Numbered from the stretch's first letter, positions 1-9,668 are shown. The stretch is DNA of 40,047 nt from an uncultured Prochlorococcus sp. (GCA_902591865.1 CACJCK010000012.1:1-40047); one strand, 5' to 3'. A program made the numbers and translations. The notes: generated by a model from the letters alone, not told the origin.

Positions 1-452
1 GCAAGAGTCCAAGGTGCGCCAACAAAACCTAAAACAGTTGCATCATTATTCACATCTTTTTTTAGTGAAGAAAGAACTTGCCCAACAAAGCTTAAACTCT
101 CGCTTGGATTTAATTCTCTTAAATTCTCAACCTGATTAAGAGTTCTTATTGGGTCCTCAATAATTGGACCTTTACTTTCTATTATTTCAAAATTTATGCC
201 CATCCCTGGAAGAGGTGTGAGAATATCTGAAAAAAGGATCACACCATCCGGTTTGAAAGCATGAAAAGGCTGCATTGAAATCTCATATGATAGTTCTGGA
301 TTTTCAGACCTCTCTCTAAAGCTTGGGTAACGCTCCCTTAAATCTCTATAGATTTTCATATATCTTCCTGCTTGCCTCATCATCCATACTGGAGGCCTAA
401 TTACTTTTTTACCTAATGCGGCAGAAAGTAGTAGTGGTAAATCTTGACCCAT
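1..452 (-). CDS. hemE: Uroporphyrinogen decarboxylase, N-terminal part (cut by window edge)
   Basis: Only the first ~150 codons are present; the gene runs off the left edge. The product decarboxylates the four acetate side chains of uroporphyrinogen III to give coproporphyrinogen III, on the shared route to heme, chlorophyll and bilins, in the cytosol. The translation from the ATG at 452 begins [16 protein letters not shown] and then carries the family hallmark RQAGRYM at about residues 26-32 and, further on, the substrate-pocket segment [12 protein letters not shown]. These are diagnostic of UroD. The gene lies 117 bases downstream of glgB on the same strand, so it may be partly co-transcribed, but the spacer is long for this genome and may hold its own promoter. 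No clear Shine-Dalgarno sequence precedes the ATG. Identity is very secure; the C-terminal half cannot be judged. Confidence 0.95.
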   Translation of the reverse strand, partial: MGQDLPLLLSAALGKKVIRPPVWMMRQAGRYMKIYRDLRERYPSFRERSENPELSYEISMQPFHAFKPDGVILFSDILTPLPGMGINFEIIESKGPIIEDPIRTLNQVENLRELNPSESLSFVGQVLSSLKKDVNNDATVLGFVGAPWTL

Positions 453-569
453 TTTCAATTCGATATTTTTAAAAAAAAATTAAAATCCAACTTAAAAATC
501 TTACAATGTAAAGCAGAGCAAAAGTGTTATATGAACATTTATATGAAGCAGTAAGTTAAATGAGCCTTC
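453..569 (-). promoter_or_regulatory. Spacer between glgB and hemE with weak -10-like hexamer and a 9-bp tandem repeat
   Basis: On the minus strand a -10-like TAAGAT lies at 503-498, about 45 bases before the hemE ATG, with no convincing -35 element. The plus strand shows TTATATGAA twice (527-535 and 539-547), 12 bases apart start to start. This could be a hemE promoter region; the assignment is weak and rests on position and AT-rich hexamers only. Confidence 0.2.
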
Positions 570-2834
570 TTATTTTTTTGATTGATGTTTGAATATACTC
601 ACGCTTAATGGGGGCAAAGCAAGTTCTAGAGCATTTTGATAATCATGAATATTGTAATTTATAGTTTCTTTACCCCCCATATTTCCTTTGTTACTGCCCC
701 CGTATCTAGAGCCATCTGAATTAAATATTTCTTTATAGAATCCTTCCACAGGAACACCTACTTTGTATGACCCATGAGTATTAGGTGTAAAGTTAGCAAC
801 AACAACAAGCCACTCATTGGTATCGTTTTCTCTTCTCATGAAACTTATAACTGAATTAGATTTGTCATTACAATCTATCCATTGGAATCCATAAGGATCA
901 AAGTCATTTTTCCATAATGCAGGTTCATTTTTATAAAGAACGTTTAGGTCATCAATCAAGTTTCTGATACCTTTATGGGGCTCAAATTCTAGTAACTCCC
1001 ATTGCAGATCATCCCAAACATTCCATTCTTGTCTTTGCCCAAATTCCATTCCCATAAATATTGTTTTTTTACCAGGGTGGGTCCACATATAAGTTAGTAA
1101 TGCTCGAGTATTTGCATATTTCTTCCAGTCATCGCCAGGCATTTTATGCAAAAGATGACTTTTACCATGGACAACCTCATCATGACTAAGTGCAAGCATA
1201 AAGTTCTCTGTATAGTTATATGTTATTGAGAAAGTCACACTATTTTGATGGAATTGCCTAAACCAAGGATCTATTTCAAAATAATCAAGCATATCGTGCA
1301 TCCATCCCATATTCCATTTCAAGTTAAACCCTAACCCTCCCATGTCAGTTGGTTTGGTTACCATTGGCCAAGTTGTCGATTCTTCAGCGATAGAAAGTGC
1401 ACCTGGGAAGTGTTGGAAGAGTACATGATTAGCCTGTTGAAGAAATTTAACGGCCTCTATATTTTCATTCCCACCATTTTCATTGGGTATCCATTCTCCA
1501 TCAGGACGTAGATAATCTCTGTAAAGCATGGAAGCTACAGCATCTACTCTTATGCCATCAATATGAAACTCTTCAAACCAATAAACGAGATTTGCTACTA
1601 AGAAATTTCTTACTTCGTTTCTGCTGTAATTAAATATTAGGGTTCCCCATTCTTTGTGTTCACCTATTCGTGAATCTCCATGCTCATAAAGATGGCAGCC
1701 ATCAAAAAATGCTAAACCATGCTTATCTTTTGGGAAATGACCGGGCACCCAATCAAGAATTACACCTATGCCCTGTTCATGGCATTTATTTACAAACTCT
1801 CTAAATTCATTTGGGGTGCCAAATCTACTTGTTGGTGCATACCAGCCTGTAACTTGGTATCCCCAGGAACCATCGAAAGGATGTTCAGATATTGGCATTA
1901 GTTCAATATGAGTGAATCCTCTTTCTTTTACGTAAGGGATTAGTTTCTTGGTTAATTCTGGATAAGTTAATAATCGTGTTCCAGGTTTTAAATCGGCTGC
2001 AGGTACTGGGTCTCTTGGTTCACCATTGTCCTCCAGATATTTATTATCTGTTGATTCATGGAGCCAACTCCCTAAATGCATTTCATAAACTGAAATTGGC
2101 TTGTTAATTTGACTAGAAGAATCTCTGTTTGAAATCCAAGAACTATCATTCCAATTAAAGTTTTTCAACTTTGAAACTATTGAACCATTTTGAGGTCTGA
2201 TTTCATGAAGGAAACCATATGGATCAGCTTTCTCATAAATATGACCTTGTTGTGTTCTTATTTCGTATTTATATGCGTCGCCCTCTTGCATTGATGGCAT
2301 GAATAGTTCCCAAATTCCCCCTAATCTTTTTTGCATTGGATGATGTCTTCCATCCCAAGAATTTATATCTCCAATTATTGAGATTGATTTTGCATTTGGA
2401 GCCCAGATGCAAAACATAACCCCTTTTTGATTCTTTTCTTCAATTAGATGTGCTCCCATTTTTTCCCAAATATGATGATGATTACCTTCTGCAAAAAGAT
2501 GTCTATCAACTTCTCCCATCCACTCTTCTCTATATGACCAAGGGTCATGTTGTGTATGTGTGATCCCTCCTCGTGAAATATTTATTTCGTAATTGTGATT
2601 TGGATTTTCAGGCAGGATAGCTTCAAAAAGCCATTTATGGTTTATGCTTTCCGCCTTATAGGTATTGTTTTTAAAATTTATTTTAACTTCGTCGGCCTCA
2701 GGCATCCATACCCTAATTACCCATTGTTCTTCAAAAAAATGAGGACCTAATATTTTTAATGGATTATCATTGCAACAATTTTCTAGGTTGAAAGCTTCTG
2801 ATTTAATCCAGTCTGCTTGAATTGTCTCTATCAT
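570..2834 (-). CDS. glgB: 1,4-alpha-glucan (glycogen) branching enzyme, GH13
   Basis: GlgB cuts alpha-1,4 glucan chains and transfers the piece to form alpha-1,6 branches in glycogen. The 754-residue length is normal for the cyanobacterial enzyme. Two N-terminal beta-sandwich/CBM48 regions (about 25-110 and 135-225) precede a GH13 barrel from about 250 to 640 and a C-terminal all-beta domain. The catalytic set is in place: nucleophile D431 in DGIRVDAVA, acid/base E484 in AEEST, and D552 in SHDEVVHGK. The spacing matches the D405/E458/D526 triad of the E. coli enzyme. The gene is preceded by the CocE-family hydrolase (52-base gap) and followed by hemE. Glycogen synthase glgA is in the same window at 30041, so the pathway is split. 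A short inverted repeat sits just upstream of the ATG. Confidence 0.97.
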   Translation of the reverse strand: MIETIQADWIKSEAFNLENCCNDNPLKILGPHFFEEQWVIRVWMPEADEVKINFKNNTYKAESINHKWLFEAILPENPNHNYEINISRGGITHTQHDPWSYREEWMGEVDRHLFAEGNHHHIWEKMGAHLIEEKNQKGVMFCIWAPNAKSISIIGDINSWDGRHHPMQKRLGGIWELFMPSMQEGDAYKYEIRTQQGHIYEKADPYGFLHEIRPQNGSIVSKLKNFNWNDSSWISNRDSSSQINKPISVYEMHLGSWLHESTDNKYLEDNGEPRDPVPAADLKPGTRLLTYPELTKKLIPYVKERGFTHIELMPISEHPFDGSWGYQVTGWYAPTSRFGTPNEFREFVNKCHEQGIGVILDWVPGHFPKDKHGLAFFDGCHLYEHGDSRIGEHKEWGTLIFNYSRNEVRNFLVANLVYWFEEFHIDGIRVDAVASMLYRDYLRPDGEWIPNENGGNENIEAVKFLQQANHVLFQHFPGALSIAEESTTWPMVTKPTDMGGLGFNLKWNMGWMHDMLDYFEIDPWFRQFHQNSVTFSITYNYTENFMLALSHDEVVHGKSHLLHKMPGDDWKKYANTRALLTYMWTHPGKKTIFMGMEFGQRQEWNVWDDLQWELLEFEPHKGIRNLIDDLNVLYKNEPALWKNDFDPYGFQWIDCNDKSNSVISFMRRENDTNEWLVVVANFTPNTHGSYKVGVPVEGFYKEIFNSDGSRYGGSNKGNMGGKETINYNIHDYQNALELALPPLSVSIFKHQSKK

Positions 2835-2842
2835 GACTGGTA

Positions 2843-2864
2843 GATATTAACGATTAATAATATC
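2843..2864. repeat. Short inverted repeat upstream of glgB
   Basis: GATATT at 2843-2848 and AATATC at 2859-2864 form perfect 6-base arms around a 10-base spacer, starting 9 bases upstream of the glgB ATG at 2834. It could be a weak hairpin in the leader or a protein site. In such AT-rich sequence it may also be chance. Confidence 0.25.
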
Positions 2865-2886
2865 AAATGATTAACCAAAAAATTAA

Positions 2887-4467
2887 TTATTTATAAAAAA
2901 AAGGGGTCATTTTCATAAATGTTTTATCAAGGCTAAAACTAAGAGTAATAACTCTATGATTTGCTGAGGGAGATCCAATATTTCCCTCCCCAAATCCAGG
3001 ATTAACTCCAATAGCGGGATAAGCTGCTGCAGATATAGATAAGCGAAGCTTGCTATTTTTAATCAAACAAATATTTGTTGGTTGCATTGTGATTTGATAA
3101 ATGCATTCTTCACTTATTTTGGAGTTTTTAACCCTTAAGAATCCGGTTGAAAATTGATTCACCTTTTCATTACCTTCTTCAACTAGAGATAAAGCAAGGC
3201 AGATATCGAAATTGGGCTGATCACTTTTTACTTGGATTTCTAATGTGGGGACTCCTGTTAAATATTGATCTTCTTCAAAAGAATTGGTTTGAAAAATACC
3301 TACATCCAGTCGTTTATCAATAATGCTTCTGTTAAACTTTCCTGGATTTGGACCTAAATGTCCACCGTCAGATGGAGCAGGTCTCCATGGGTCATGAACA
3401 ATTGTAAACCATCCTGATCCTTTTGAATTTATGGTCAGACTTCCATCCTCAAACTCTAAATTTGCTATACCATCGCTTTTGAGTCCAAAAATAAATTCAG
3501 GATTAAATTTGTTATCTAAATCTTCCCATTTATTTAATGAAATATTCCATATTTTTTTCTCGTCTTTTAAATTCTTAGAATTAAAATTTGCATCTAATTT
3601 TAAATGTTTATCAAAAAAATTTAATAAAGATTTTTGTGATCCCTCCCACCAATTTAGATGTGTTGCATTCCCAATAATAATCTCTGGGCTTCCACCAGCT
3701 TCTATAGATTTTTTATAAAGATCAAAGGCACCTTTTAAATGTGGATCCCAAAGTCCTCCAATAATTAACATAGGTTTTTTTATCCATGTTGAAATTGGTT
3801 TAAATTCTTCAAATGGGCGAGCATTATTTAAATTTTTAAGCCATTCCAAAACAAAGCTATTAGGATCATATTTTTTTAAAATTTCAATTCCTTCTGTTAA
3901 ATAACTTTTATTTTCTAAGGCTAATCTTATCTTTCCCCACTCAATCAAATTATTTTCTTTTTTCATTTTTAGTGCCGCGATTTGAAGTCCCCAAGCAATA
4001 TTGTTATGCCACCAATATGCTCCTCCATCTGAGCACCAATGATCCTTAATATTCATCCCAGTCATTGCTGGAGATAAACAATCGGGCGGCTTTGAATTTA
4101 ATTCACCGGTTAGTTGAGTAAATCCTTGATATGAAAAACCATATAAGCCAAGTTTTCCATTACATTCTTTCAGAGACCTTACCCATTCATGAGTTTCTGA
4201 AGTATCGCTAGCTTCTTGAGAAAAACCATTAAAGACTCCTTCAGAAGAACCCATACCTCTTACATCTTGAATTATGACCATATACCCTTTGGAAGCCCAC
4301 CATTCAGGATGAGAATAGGTAATAGTTGAAGCTATTTCCCTGCCATAAGGTTGCCTCATTAATAATGCAGGCCATTGCCCATTACTATTAGGTAACCAAA
4401 TCCTTGATATGAGTTTTACTCCATCTCTAAGTACTAGAGACTTGTCAAACCATCTTGAACCAGACAT
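2887..4467 (-). CDS. CocE/NonD-type alpha/beta hydrolase (X-Pro dipeptidyl-peptidase S15 family)
   Basis: A 526-residue two-domain hydrolase. The N-terminal alpha/beta-hydrolase part (about 1-295) has the nucleophile elbow GFSYQG with Ser112, a likely acid Asp241 in GGLWDPH, and a likely His270 in GNATHLNWW. These positions fit the Ser-Asp-His triad of the CocE/S15 family. The C-terminal part (about 330-526) is the beta-rich jelly-roll (PepX_C) typical of CocE and X-Pro peptidases, including the PWRPAPSDGGHLG stretch. Family members hydrolyse acyl esters, glutaryl-7-ACA or X-Pro peptides; the substrate here cannot be told. There is no signal peptide, so it is probably cytosolic. It starts 7 bases after the small secreted protein gene and is followed by glgB, suggesting one minus-strand transcript. 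Family assignment is secure; function is open. Confidence 0.88.
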   Translation of the reverse strand: MSGSRWFDKSLVLRDGVKLISRIWLPNSNGQWPALLMRQPYGREIASTITYSHPEWWASKGYMVIIQDVRGMGSSEGVFNGFSQEASDTSETHEWVRSLKECNGKLGLYGFSYQGFTQLTGELNSKPPDCLSPAMTGMNIKDHWCSDGGAYWWHNNIAWGLQIAALKMKKENNLIEWGKIRLALENKSYLTEGIEILKKYDPNSFVLEWLKNLNNARPFEEFKPISTWIKKPMLIIGGLWDPHLKGAFDLYKKSIEAGGSPEIIIGNATHLNWWEGSQKSLLNFFDKHLKLDANFNSKNLKDEKKIWNISLNKWEDLDNKFNPEFIFGLKSDGIANLEFEDGSLTINSKGSGWFTIVHDPWRPAPSDGGHLGPNPGKFNRSIIDKRLDVGIFQTNSFEEDQYLTGVPTLEIQVKSDQPNFDICLALSLVEEGNEKVNQFSTGFLRVKNSKISEECIYQITMQPTNICLIKNSKLRLSISAAAYPAIGVNPGFGEGNIGSPSANHRVITLSFSLDKTFMKMTPFFYK

Positions 4468-4474
4468 TTAGGCT

Positions 4475-4741
4475 TTAGATAATTTCTGGACAGTGCAGCC
4501 CAATGACGTAAATAGAAAAGATCTCTGCGTTAACGGGAGTTAACTTTTTTTTGTTTGATACATACTCTATAGCTTTATCTGAACTAGCTGAAATACCTTT
4601 TGAATTAAACTCTCTAAACTTATTACATAAATACCTAGCTTCGTTTGGATTCTTTTTTACATTTTCTAGTAGGTTAGATTGACTAAAAACAGGGTATAAA
4701 GAATTGGAAAACAAAAATAGCAAAAAAAACAGAGGTTTCAT
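4475..4741 (-). CDS. Small secreted hypothetical protein
   Basis: I do not recognise this family. From the ATG at 4741 the product is 88 residues; a GTG two codons upstream (4747) would give 90. It opens with a lysine and a long hydrophobic run (PLFFLLFLFSNSLYPVFS), a convincing Sec signal peptide with likely cleavage near VFS/QS. The mature part is about 65 residues, polar, with two cysteines (about Cys39 and Cys84, counted from the ATG) that could form a disulfide in the periplasm. The gene sits between the helix-hairpin-helix-like gene upstream (52 bases) and the CocE hydrolase downstream (7 bases). Codon usage matches the neighbours. Similar small secreted unknowns are common in picocyanobacteria, but no role can be inferred. 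Confidence 0.7.
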   Translation of the reverse strand: MKPLFFLLFLFSNSLYPVFSQSNLLENVKKNPNEARYLCNKFREFNSKGISASSDKAIEYVSNKKKLTPVNAEIFSIYVIGLHCPEII

Positions 4742-4793
4742 TATCACTAACTTTTTTTAAATTCTACATTAAAAAATTTTTTTAACCAAGATT

Positions 4794-5201
4794 TTAAATA
4801 GATTTATCGATTTGACTAGCTTTATTGATCCATTCTTTTAAGAGAGAGAAAGTTGTATCTGTCTCAGTTTTTACTCTAAGAATCCTTTCTAATCTTCCAA
4901 TTTTACGCTCTAATTCGTGAGGAGTAGATAGTGATAATGTTTTAATAGAAGATATCCCGCAATGTAAAAGTAGATATGCTTGCGGTGGAGAAATTCCAAT
5001 TTCTTTTTTAAAAATTGCTATAGCTCTAATTTTCTTTAGATTATTCAACGTACATAGTGAAGATTTTCTTTGAATCTCATTTATTTCTGGGTCCGAAAGA
5101 TTACTTAATTTTTCAAATTCAGTTAGATTATTTTGAACAAAAAAGGATTTCTCATGTCTAAAGTTAGTTGGCAAAAAATCTAAAAAGGTTTTACTTTCCA
5201 T
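4794..5201 (-). CDS. Conserved hypothetical protein with helix-hairpin-helix-like (DUF4332-like) repeats
   Basis: A 135-residue soluble protein without signal peptide or membrane segments. Two related segments can be seen: about residues 28-64 (LTEFEKLSNLSDPEINEI... then LNNLKKIRAIAIF) and about 74-110 (PPQAYLLLHCGISSIKTLSLSTPHELERKIG). Each looks like helix, glycine turn, helix, with the 'instructed to reach X, fails at Y' style of tandem HhH domains such as DUF4332. HhH folds often bind nucleic acid or mediate protein contacts. The resemblance is by eye only and moderately convincing. It lies 11 bases downstream of the Ycf51-like gene on the same strand, so the two are probably co-transcribed. 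I can give no specific function. Confidence 0.65.
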   Translation of the reverse strand: MESKTFLDFLPTNFRHEKSFFVQNNLTEFEKLSNLSDPEINEIQRKSSLCTLNNLKKIRAIAIFKKEIGISPPQAYLLLHCGISSIKTLSLSTPHELERKIGRLERILRVKTETDTTFSLLKEWINKASQIDKSI

Positions 5202-5212
5202 TGTTTAAAAGA

Positions 5213-5656
5213 CTAATTCATTTTGACATTTTTCTGAACTTCTCCTATAACCACTGGTTTACTTACGCCCTCTGAAATTTTTTCAAGTTTTCTTATCTTT
5301 ATTTTTACATTCGCACCAGATCTGCTACCTTTCCTTAAGTTTTCCGACAATTGTTCTAAAGTTGGTTCAATAGATTCTTCTGGAAAGTCATTATCTGCTT
5401 TAGCAATAATCAAATTGAACCCATTGTCATAAACAATTGGAACATATTTTGCACCTTCTATTACAACCTTTTCCGTGTAACTTTGTATAAATGCCCAACT
5501 ACTCAATGAAAGCAATAATGAAAAGATGGTTGCTCCAATTATTCTAAATTTAAAACCAAAATTAAATATAAAAGCTGCTATGGTGCTAATGAAAAGAAAT
5601 ATTCCAAAGAATCCAAACAATTTGGGTGTGTTCTCTAATAGTTCAAAAAAAGACAT
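5213..5656 (-). CDS. Ycf51-like (DUF2518) membrane protein
   Basis: A 147-residue protein with two hydrophobic helices near the N-terminus (about 13-33 and 37-58) followed by a soluble ~85-residue domain containing VVIEGAKYVPIVYDNGFNLIIAKADNDFP. This layout and length match Ycf51/DUF2518, a family conserved in cyanobacteria and some plastids whose function is unknown. The soluble part probably lies on one face of the thylakoid or plasma membrane. It is the first gene of the minus-strand run that ends in hemE, and it is divergently transcribed from the TamB-like gene with only 52 bases between starts. The ATG at 5656 gives the expected N-terminus. Confidence 0.75.
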   Translation of the reverse strand: MSFFELLENTPKLFGFFGIFLFISTIAAFIFNFGFKFRIIGATIFSLLLSLSSWAFIQSYTEKVVIEGAKYVPIVYDNGFNLIIAKADNDFPEESIEPTLEQLSENLRKGSRSGANVKIKIRKLEKISEGVSKPVVIGEVQKNVKMN

Positions 5657-5683
5657 TTAGTGGCTTTGACCAGATTAATTTCT

Positions 5684-5689
5684 TATATT
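5684..5689 (+). promoter_or_regulatory. Candidate -10 element for the tamB-like gene
   Basis: TATATT lies 19 bases upstream of the TTG start at 5709, inside the 52-base divergent spacer. A TTGACC at 5666-5671 is too close (12 bases) to be its normal -35 partner. Assignment rests on position and hexamer only. Confidence 0.25.
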
Positions 5690-5708
5690 TTGTAAGCCTA
5701 CTCTATTT

Positions 5709-8700
5709 TTGGGCTCTAACTTGAAAAAAATTAGATCTCTAAATTTAAAAAATAAGATTCTTTTAGTTGGGATGCTTTTCCCCTTAGGTTTTTTAGGCAC
5801 TTTTTTATTAAATAATTTTTTAAAAGAAACTTATAGTTCTAGGAAATTAGAATTAGAAGAAAGTATTGAGAATCTTTTAGATAAAAATGTTGATTTGGGT
5901 GATTATGTCGGGATTAGATTTCTAGGTATTTCTTTGAGTAATTCCAAAATTAATGATAAAAAAGATATAGATTCTGAAATTAAAGCTAAAAATGTATACG
6001 TGGGCATTATGCCTTTTAGATCTTTTTTAAAACAAAAATGGATAGTAAAAATAATTCCTGAGCAAGCTGCAATTAATGTTGATAAAGATTTTTTTAAAAG
6101 GGATAAACCTTATGAAACAGATAGAAGTACAAAAAAATCAAAATTAAAATATGACTTAAATTTTAAATTTAATAAATATTCGATTCTAAATCTTAAAAAA
6201 TCAGGATTAGAAACAAAAGTAAAAGGTAACGTTATTTACAATTCCAGTAATAGAGAAATTATTGCAAATATAAAATCAAATTTTGATGGTAAAGGCTTTC
6301 TAGAATTTAAATTTAATACAAAATTAAATCAAGACTTTTTAAAGCTGGAGTTATTTACTAAAGGATTAGATCTTAATAGCTCTGAATATAGTATTGGAAA
6401 TAGAAAAATTAGCATTAAAAAGGGTAAATTTCAATCTAACTTTAAATTTAATAAATCATCAAAGCGCACATTTTGTGAAGGAAGATTTTCTTTTACTAAT
6501 TTAAAAATAAAACCAGAAGATTTCTCAGAAAATATAAATTCAGATTCAACTAGTTTTTTTTGTAAAGATAATAATTTAATAGGAAATTCCGAAAACCTAA
6601 ATTACGGAACCTTGATTTCAAACTTTAATCTAAATATCCCATTAAATAAAAGTTCTAATAAAATTGATCTTAAAGGAAGTCTTGGATATATTAACAGTCT
6701 TAATCCAGATATTGAAATATCAGGGAATGTTCCCTATTGGTTTGATAGAAGAGGAATTAATTTTGGAATGATCTATTCTAGTTTAAAAGTAAATAGAACG
6801 CAATTATCAAATTTAAATATTTTCCGAAATAATGAAATTAGGGGTTTCGTTACTGCTAAAGGCGAATTAAAAGGAAAAATTACTGATCCAGATATTTCAA
6901 TAAAGTTTAATGTTGATTATCCGCACTTCAAAGGTATTCGAATCAGAGAGATGTGGGAGGGAGATATTAAAAAGAAAAATAATCAATTTCTCTTAAATAT
7001 GAAAAATAGATACTCTCCAATTCCTTCATTTCTTTCTATGAAGTTTGATTCTAATCTTAAATTAGATAATTTAACTTTTAGTAGATTATCTAATTCTAAT
7101 AAAGGAAGCATAGAAGTATTTAAAGAGAATAATAGTTATATTTGGAAAGCTAATAATTTTACTCTTGATGAACTTGAATTATCAATAGGAAACAATCAAT
7201 TCGATAGGATTAAAGGAATTATTAATGGTTCTGGATCAATATATTCAGACCAGTCATATCTTGATGGACGACTGGCTTGGAGTATAGGTAAATATAGGAA
7301 TATAAAGTTAGCAAATTCACTATTTGATTTTGGTTTTAAGGAAAATTCTTTTTATGTCAATTCATCATTGTATCCAATTGATGGTGGAATAATTAAAGTC
7401 GATTATGACTCAAATAAAAATAATTTAATTAATTTAGACTTTAATAATATTAGTGCTAATTGGACGGTCCTTACTGCGCTTGATATTATTAATTTTGATA
7501 ATAAAAAAGTTATTACAACTATAAATTCCAATATCTTGGACGATTTAGAAATAAAAAAAGAAAATAATTCGTTTAAAGAGAGAATTGATTTTATAAATAA
7601 TTTTATTGAAAATAATAATGTACAAGAAGACAAGTTTAATACGCAAAAATATTTTAATAAATTCAATAGTAGATATAATGCAAAAGTAACTATTGAGGGG
7701 GATAGTCCAAGCAACTACAAATTAAATGCAAAATTAAATGGCTATCTTGATGTCTTTACAGATGATACTAAAAATAAAAAAGAGGAATTTTCTATTGATT
7801 TGAAAGGAGGTGTACTAAAAGGTAATGGCTCTTTAAAAATTAAAAAACTACCATTAAGTGCTGCAAATATTTTTCTAAATCAACCAAGAGATTTTCTTGG
7901 TGGTTTTGATATAGATTTATTTTATAACCTTGAAAAAAAATCTTTCTCGAGTCGAATTTCTTCTAACAATTCATCAATTAAAAATAACAAAATATTATTT
8001 GAAAAAGGAATTATTGAATTTAATAACTCTATTTTTGATATTGACTTCTCTTTGCTTTTAAATGACTCTGAAATACCAATTAATATCAAAGGATCAATAC
8101 CTATAAATAAATCAGATAACCTAGATCTTAGGTTGATTGGGAATGGAAACTTAATTGAGTTAATAGATATTTTTGCTGATGAATACTTTATCTTTAAAGA
8201 AGGTGATGTGAATATTAGAATGATTCTAAAAGGAACCTTAAATAAACCTCTATTAAATGGATTTGTCGTAATCAAAGATTCTGAAATTGATTTTTTCAAC
8301 AATATATTAAAAGATATTAATAGCTTAATAATTTTTGATTTTGATTCTTTAGAGATCAATAATCTAAAAGCACAGTCTGAAGATTATGGAGAAATTTTTA
8401 TAAAAGGGTCTTTGCCTTTTTATAGTAAGAATGATTCCGAGAATGAAGAAATTAATTTGATAACGAATAGATTTAATTTAAAGAAAGATAATTTTAATTT
8501 TTTAATAGATTCAGATATAGATTTAACTGGATCATTTGAAAATCCTATTTTGGGTGGATCTCTTTATTTTAATAATGGATTTATCAATTTAAATAGCACC
8601 AATCAAAATAATAAAAAAGAAAAAAATCTTATCCGAAAAAATGATAAAAAAGATTGGCCTGAACTTTATTGGAATAATGATAAGAATATTGAAATAATTT

Positions 8701-9668
8701 CAAATGAAACAATTTTAAATTCTGTTCTTTTAGGAGAAACTTTACCAAATTATTTGGATAATTTAAGTTTTAATAATCTTAAATTAAAACTTGGACCAGA
8801 TTTTAAACTTCAATATTCAGAGATAATTCAAGCTTATTTAGATACCAAATTAGACCTCACAATCAATGGCGATGTAGGAAAAAATTTAAATGCTAGGGGT
8901 CTTATTTATCTCAAGAAAGGTAGAGCAAATCTATATACGACCCCTTTTAAACTTGATAAAAATAAAGATAACTACATTCTATTTGCTTCAAGAAGTGGTG
9001 TAGTTCCATTTATCAATTTTTCTTTAGTAAGTAAAGTTCCAGATTCTATAATACCTATAAATGAAAACAATAAGGATTTAAATATCTCAGGTGATCTTGA
9101 TGAGGATGCTACTTCAAGTGGTTATGGTGCAATCGGGATTGGTAATACTAGGCTTATCAAAATTGAAGCTTCTTATGAAGGATTTTTAGATCAATTATCC
9201 TTTGAAGATGAAAATAAAAGAATCCAATTAAGAAGTACTCCTAGTTATAATAGATCACAAATAATTGGTTTAATTGGAGGTAACTCTGCAAATTTAATCA
9301 ATAGGGCATTTATTTCTCAACTCAATAATGCGGATGCTTTTAGTGAAAGATTTCAATTGTCTTTATATCCAGCCTTAATTGAAAATAATGATTCTTCAAA
9401 TAACATTTTTTCAAATGAAAATTTAGGAAAAGAAAATGGTGAACAATCATCATCTAATGAGGAATTTTCTTCTCAAGCTTGGGTGGCTCAAATAGGACTT
9501 GATATTACTGATGCAATAAATTTTGCCTTCCAAACCGTTCCAGGTAGAGAAGACCTTCCCCCTCTAGGAATTGTGACTTTTCAGGCTAATCCAAACTTAG
9601 AGTTATTGGGTTCTTATGATTCTAATGGAGATTGGAAAAGTCAAGTTCAATTATTTTTTAGATATTAA
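5709..9668 (+). CDS. TamB-like translocation/assembly module protein (DUF490 family)
   Basis: A 1319-residue protein with a single N-terminal hydrophobic anchor (about residues 18-35, ILLVGMLFPLGFLGTFLL) and then a long beta-strand-rich body, as in TamB/AsmA-like envelope proteins thought to bridge the inner and outer membranes and move lipids or outer-membrane proteins. The conserved DUF490 region is the last ~450 residues, with repeated 'G-x-hydrophobic-x-hydrophobic' strands such as LKGTLNKPLLNGFVVIKDS and LTGSFENPILGGSLYF. It ends in alternating aromatic/hydrophobic residues (QLFFRY), as outer-membrane-associated proteins do. The start is TTG at 5709, or possibly TTG at 5721; no ATG precedes the anchor. 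The gene is strikingly A+T rich and its product rich in Asn, Lys, Ile and Ser. It stands alone, 66 bases before proA. It is much larger than its neighbours but shows no frameshift. Confidence 0.82.
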   Translation: MGSNLKKIRSLNLKNKILLVGMLFPLGFLGTFLLNNFLKETYSSRKLELEESIENLLDKNVDLGDYVGIRFLGISLSNSKINDKKDIDSEIKAKNVYVGIMPFRSFLKQKWIVKIIPEQAAINVDKDFFKRDKPYETDRSTKKSKLKYDLNFKFNKYSILNLKKSGLETKVKGNVIYNSSNREIIANIKSNFDGKGFLEFKFNTKLNQDFLKLELFTKGLDLNSSEYSIGNRKISIKKGKFQSNFKFNKSSKRTFCEGRFSFTNLKIKPEDFSENINSDSTSFFCKDNNLIGNSENLNYGTLISNFNLNIPLNKSSNKIDLKGSLGYINSLNPDIEISGNVPYWFDRRGINFGMIYSSLKVNRTQLSNLNIFRNNEIRGFVTAKGELKGKITDPDISIKFNVDYPHFKGIRIREMWEGDIKKKNNQFLLNMKNRYSPIPSFLSMKFDSNLKLDNLTFSRLSNSNKGSIEVFKENNSYIWKANNFTLDELELSIGNNQFDRIKGIINGSGSIYSDQSYLDGRLAWSIGKYRNIKLANSLFDFGFKENSFYVNSSLYPIDGGIIKVDYDSNKNNLINLDFNNISANWTVLTALDIINFDNKKVITTINSNILDDLEIKKENNSFKERIDFINNFIENNNVQEDKFNTQKYFNKFNSRYNAKVTIEGDSPSNYKLNAKLNGYLDVFTDDTKNKKEEFSIDLKGGVLKGNGSLKIKKLPLSAANIFLNQPRDFLGGFDIDLFYNLEKKSFSSRISSNNSSIKNNKILFEKGIIEFNNSIFDIDFSLLLNDSEIPINIKGSIPINKSDNLDLRLIGNGNLIELIDIFADEYFIFKEGDVNIRMILKGTLNKPLLNGFVVIKDSEIDFFNNILKDINSLIIFDFDSLEINNLKAQSEDYGEIFIKGSLPFYSKNDSENEEINLITNRFNLKKDNFNFLIDSDIDLTGSFENPILGGSLYFNNGFINLNSTNQNNKKEKNLIRKNDKKDWPELYWNNDKNIEIISNETILNSVLLGETLPNYLDNLSFNNLKLKLGPDFKLQYSEIIQAYLDTKLDLTINGDVGKNLNARGLIYLKKGRANLYTTPFKLDKNKDNYILFASRSGVVPFINFSLVSKVPDSIIPINENNKDLNISGDLDEDATSSGYGAIGIGNTRLIKIEASYEGFLDQLSFEDENKRIQLRSTPSYNRSQIIGLIGGNSANLINRAFISQLNNADAFSERFQLSLYPALIENNDSSNNIFSNENLGKENGEQSSSNEEFSSQAWVAQIGLDITDAINFAFQTVPGREDLPPLGIVTFQANPNLELLGSYDSNGDWKSQVQLFFRY

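Noticed and set aside
1719..1901. 60-codon plus-strand frame inside glgB
   Set aside because: Antisense shadow of a strongly conserved catalytic region; no start signal or family resemblance.
7403..8359. Two minus-strand open frames (103 and 145 codons) inside the TamB-like gene
   Set aside because: Products are Leu/Ile/Ser/Lys-rich low-complexity mirrors of the Asn/Lys/Ile-rich sense strand, as expected from AT-rich antisense; the sense frame is clearly coding.
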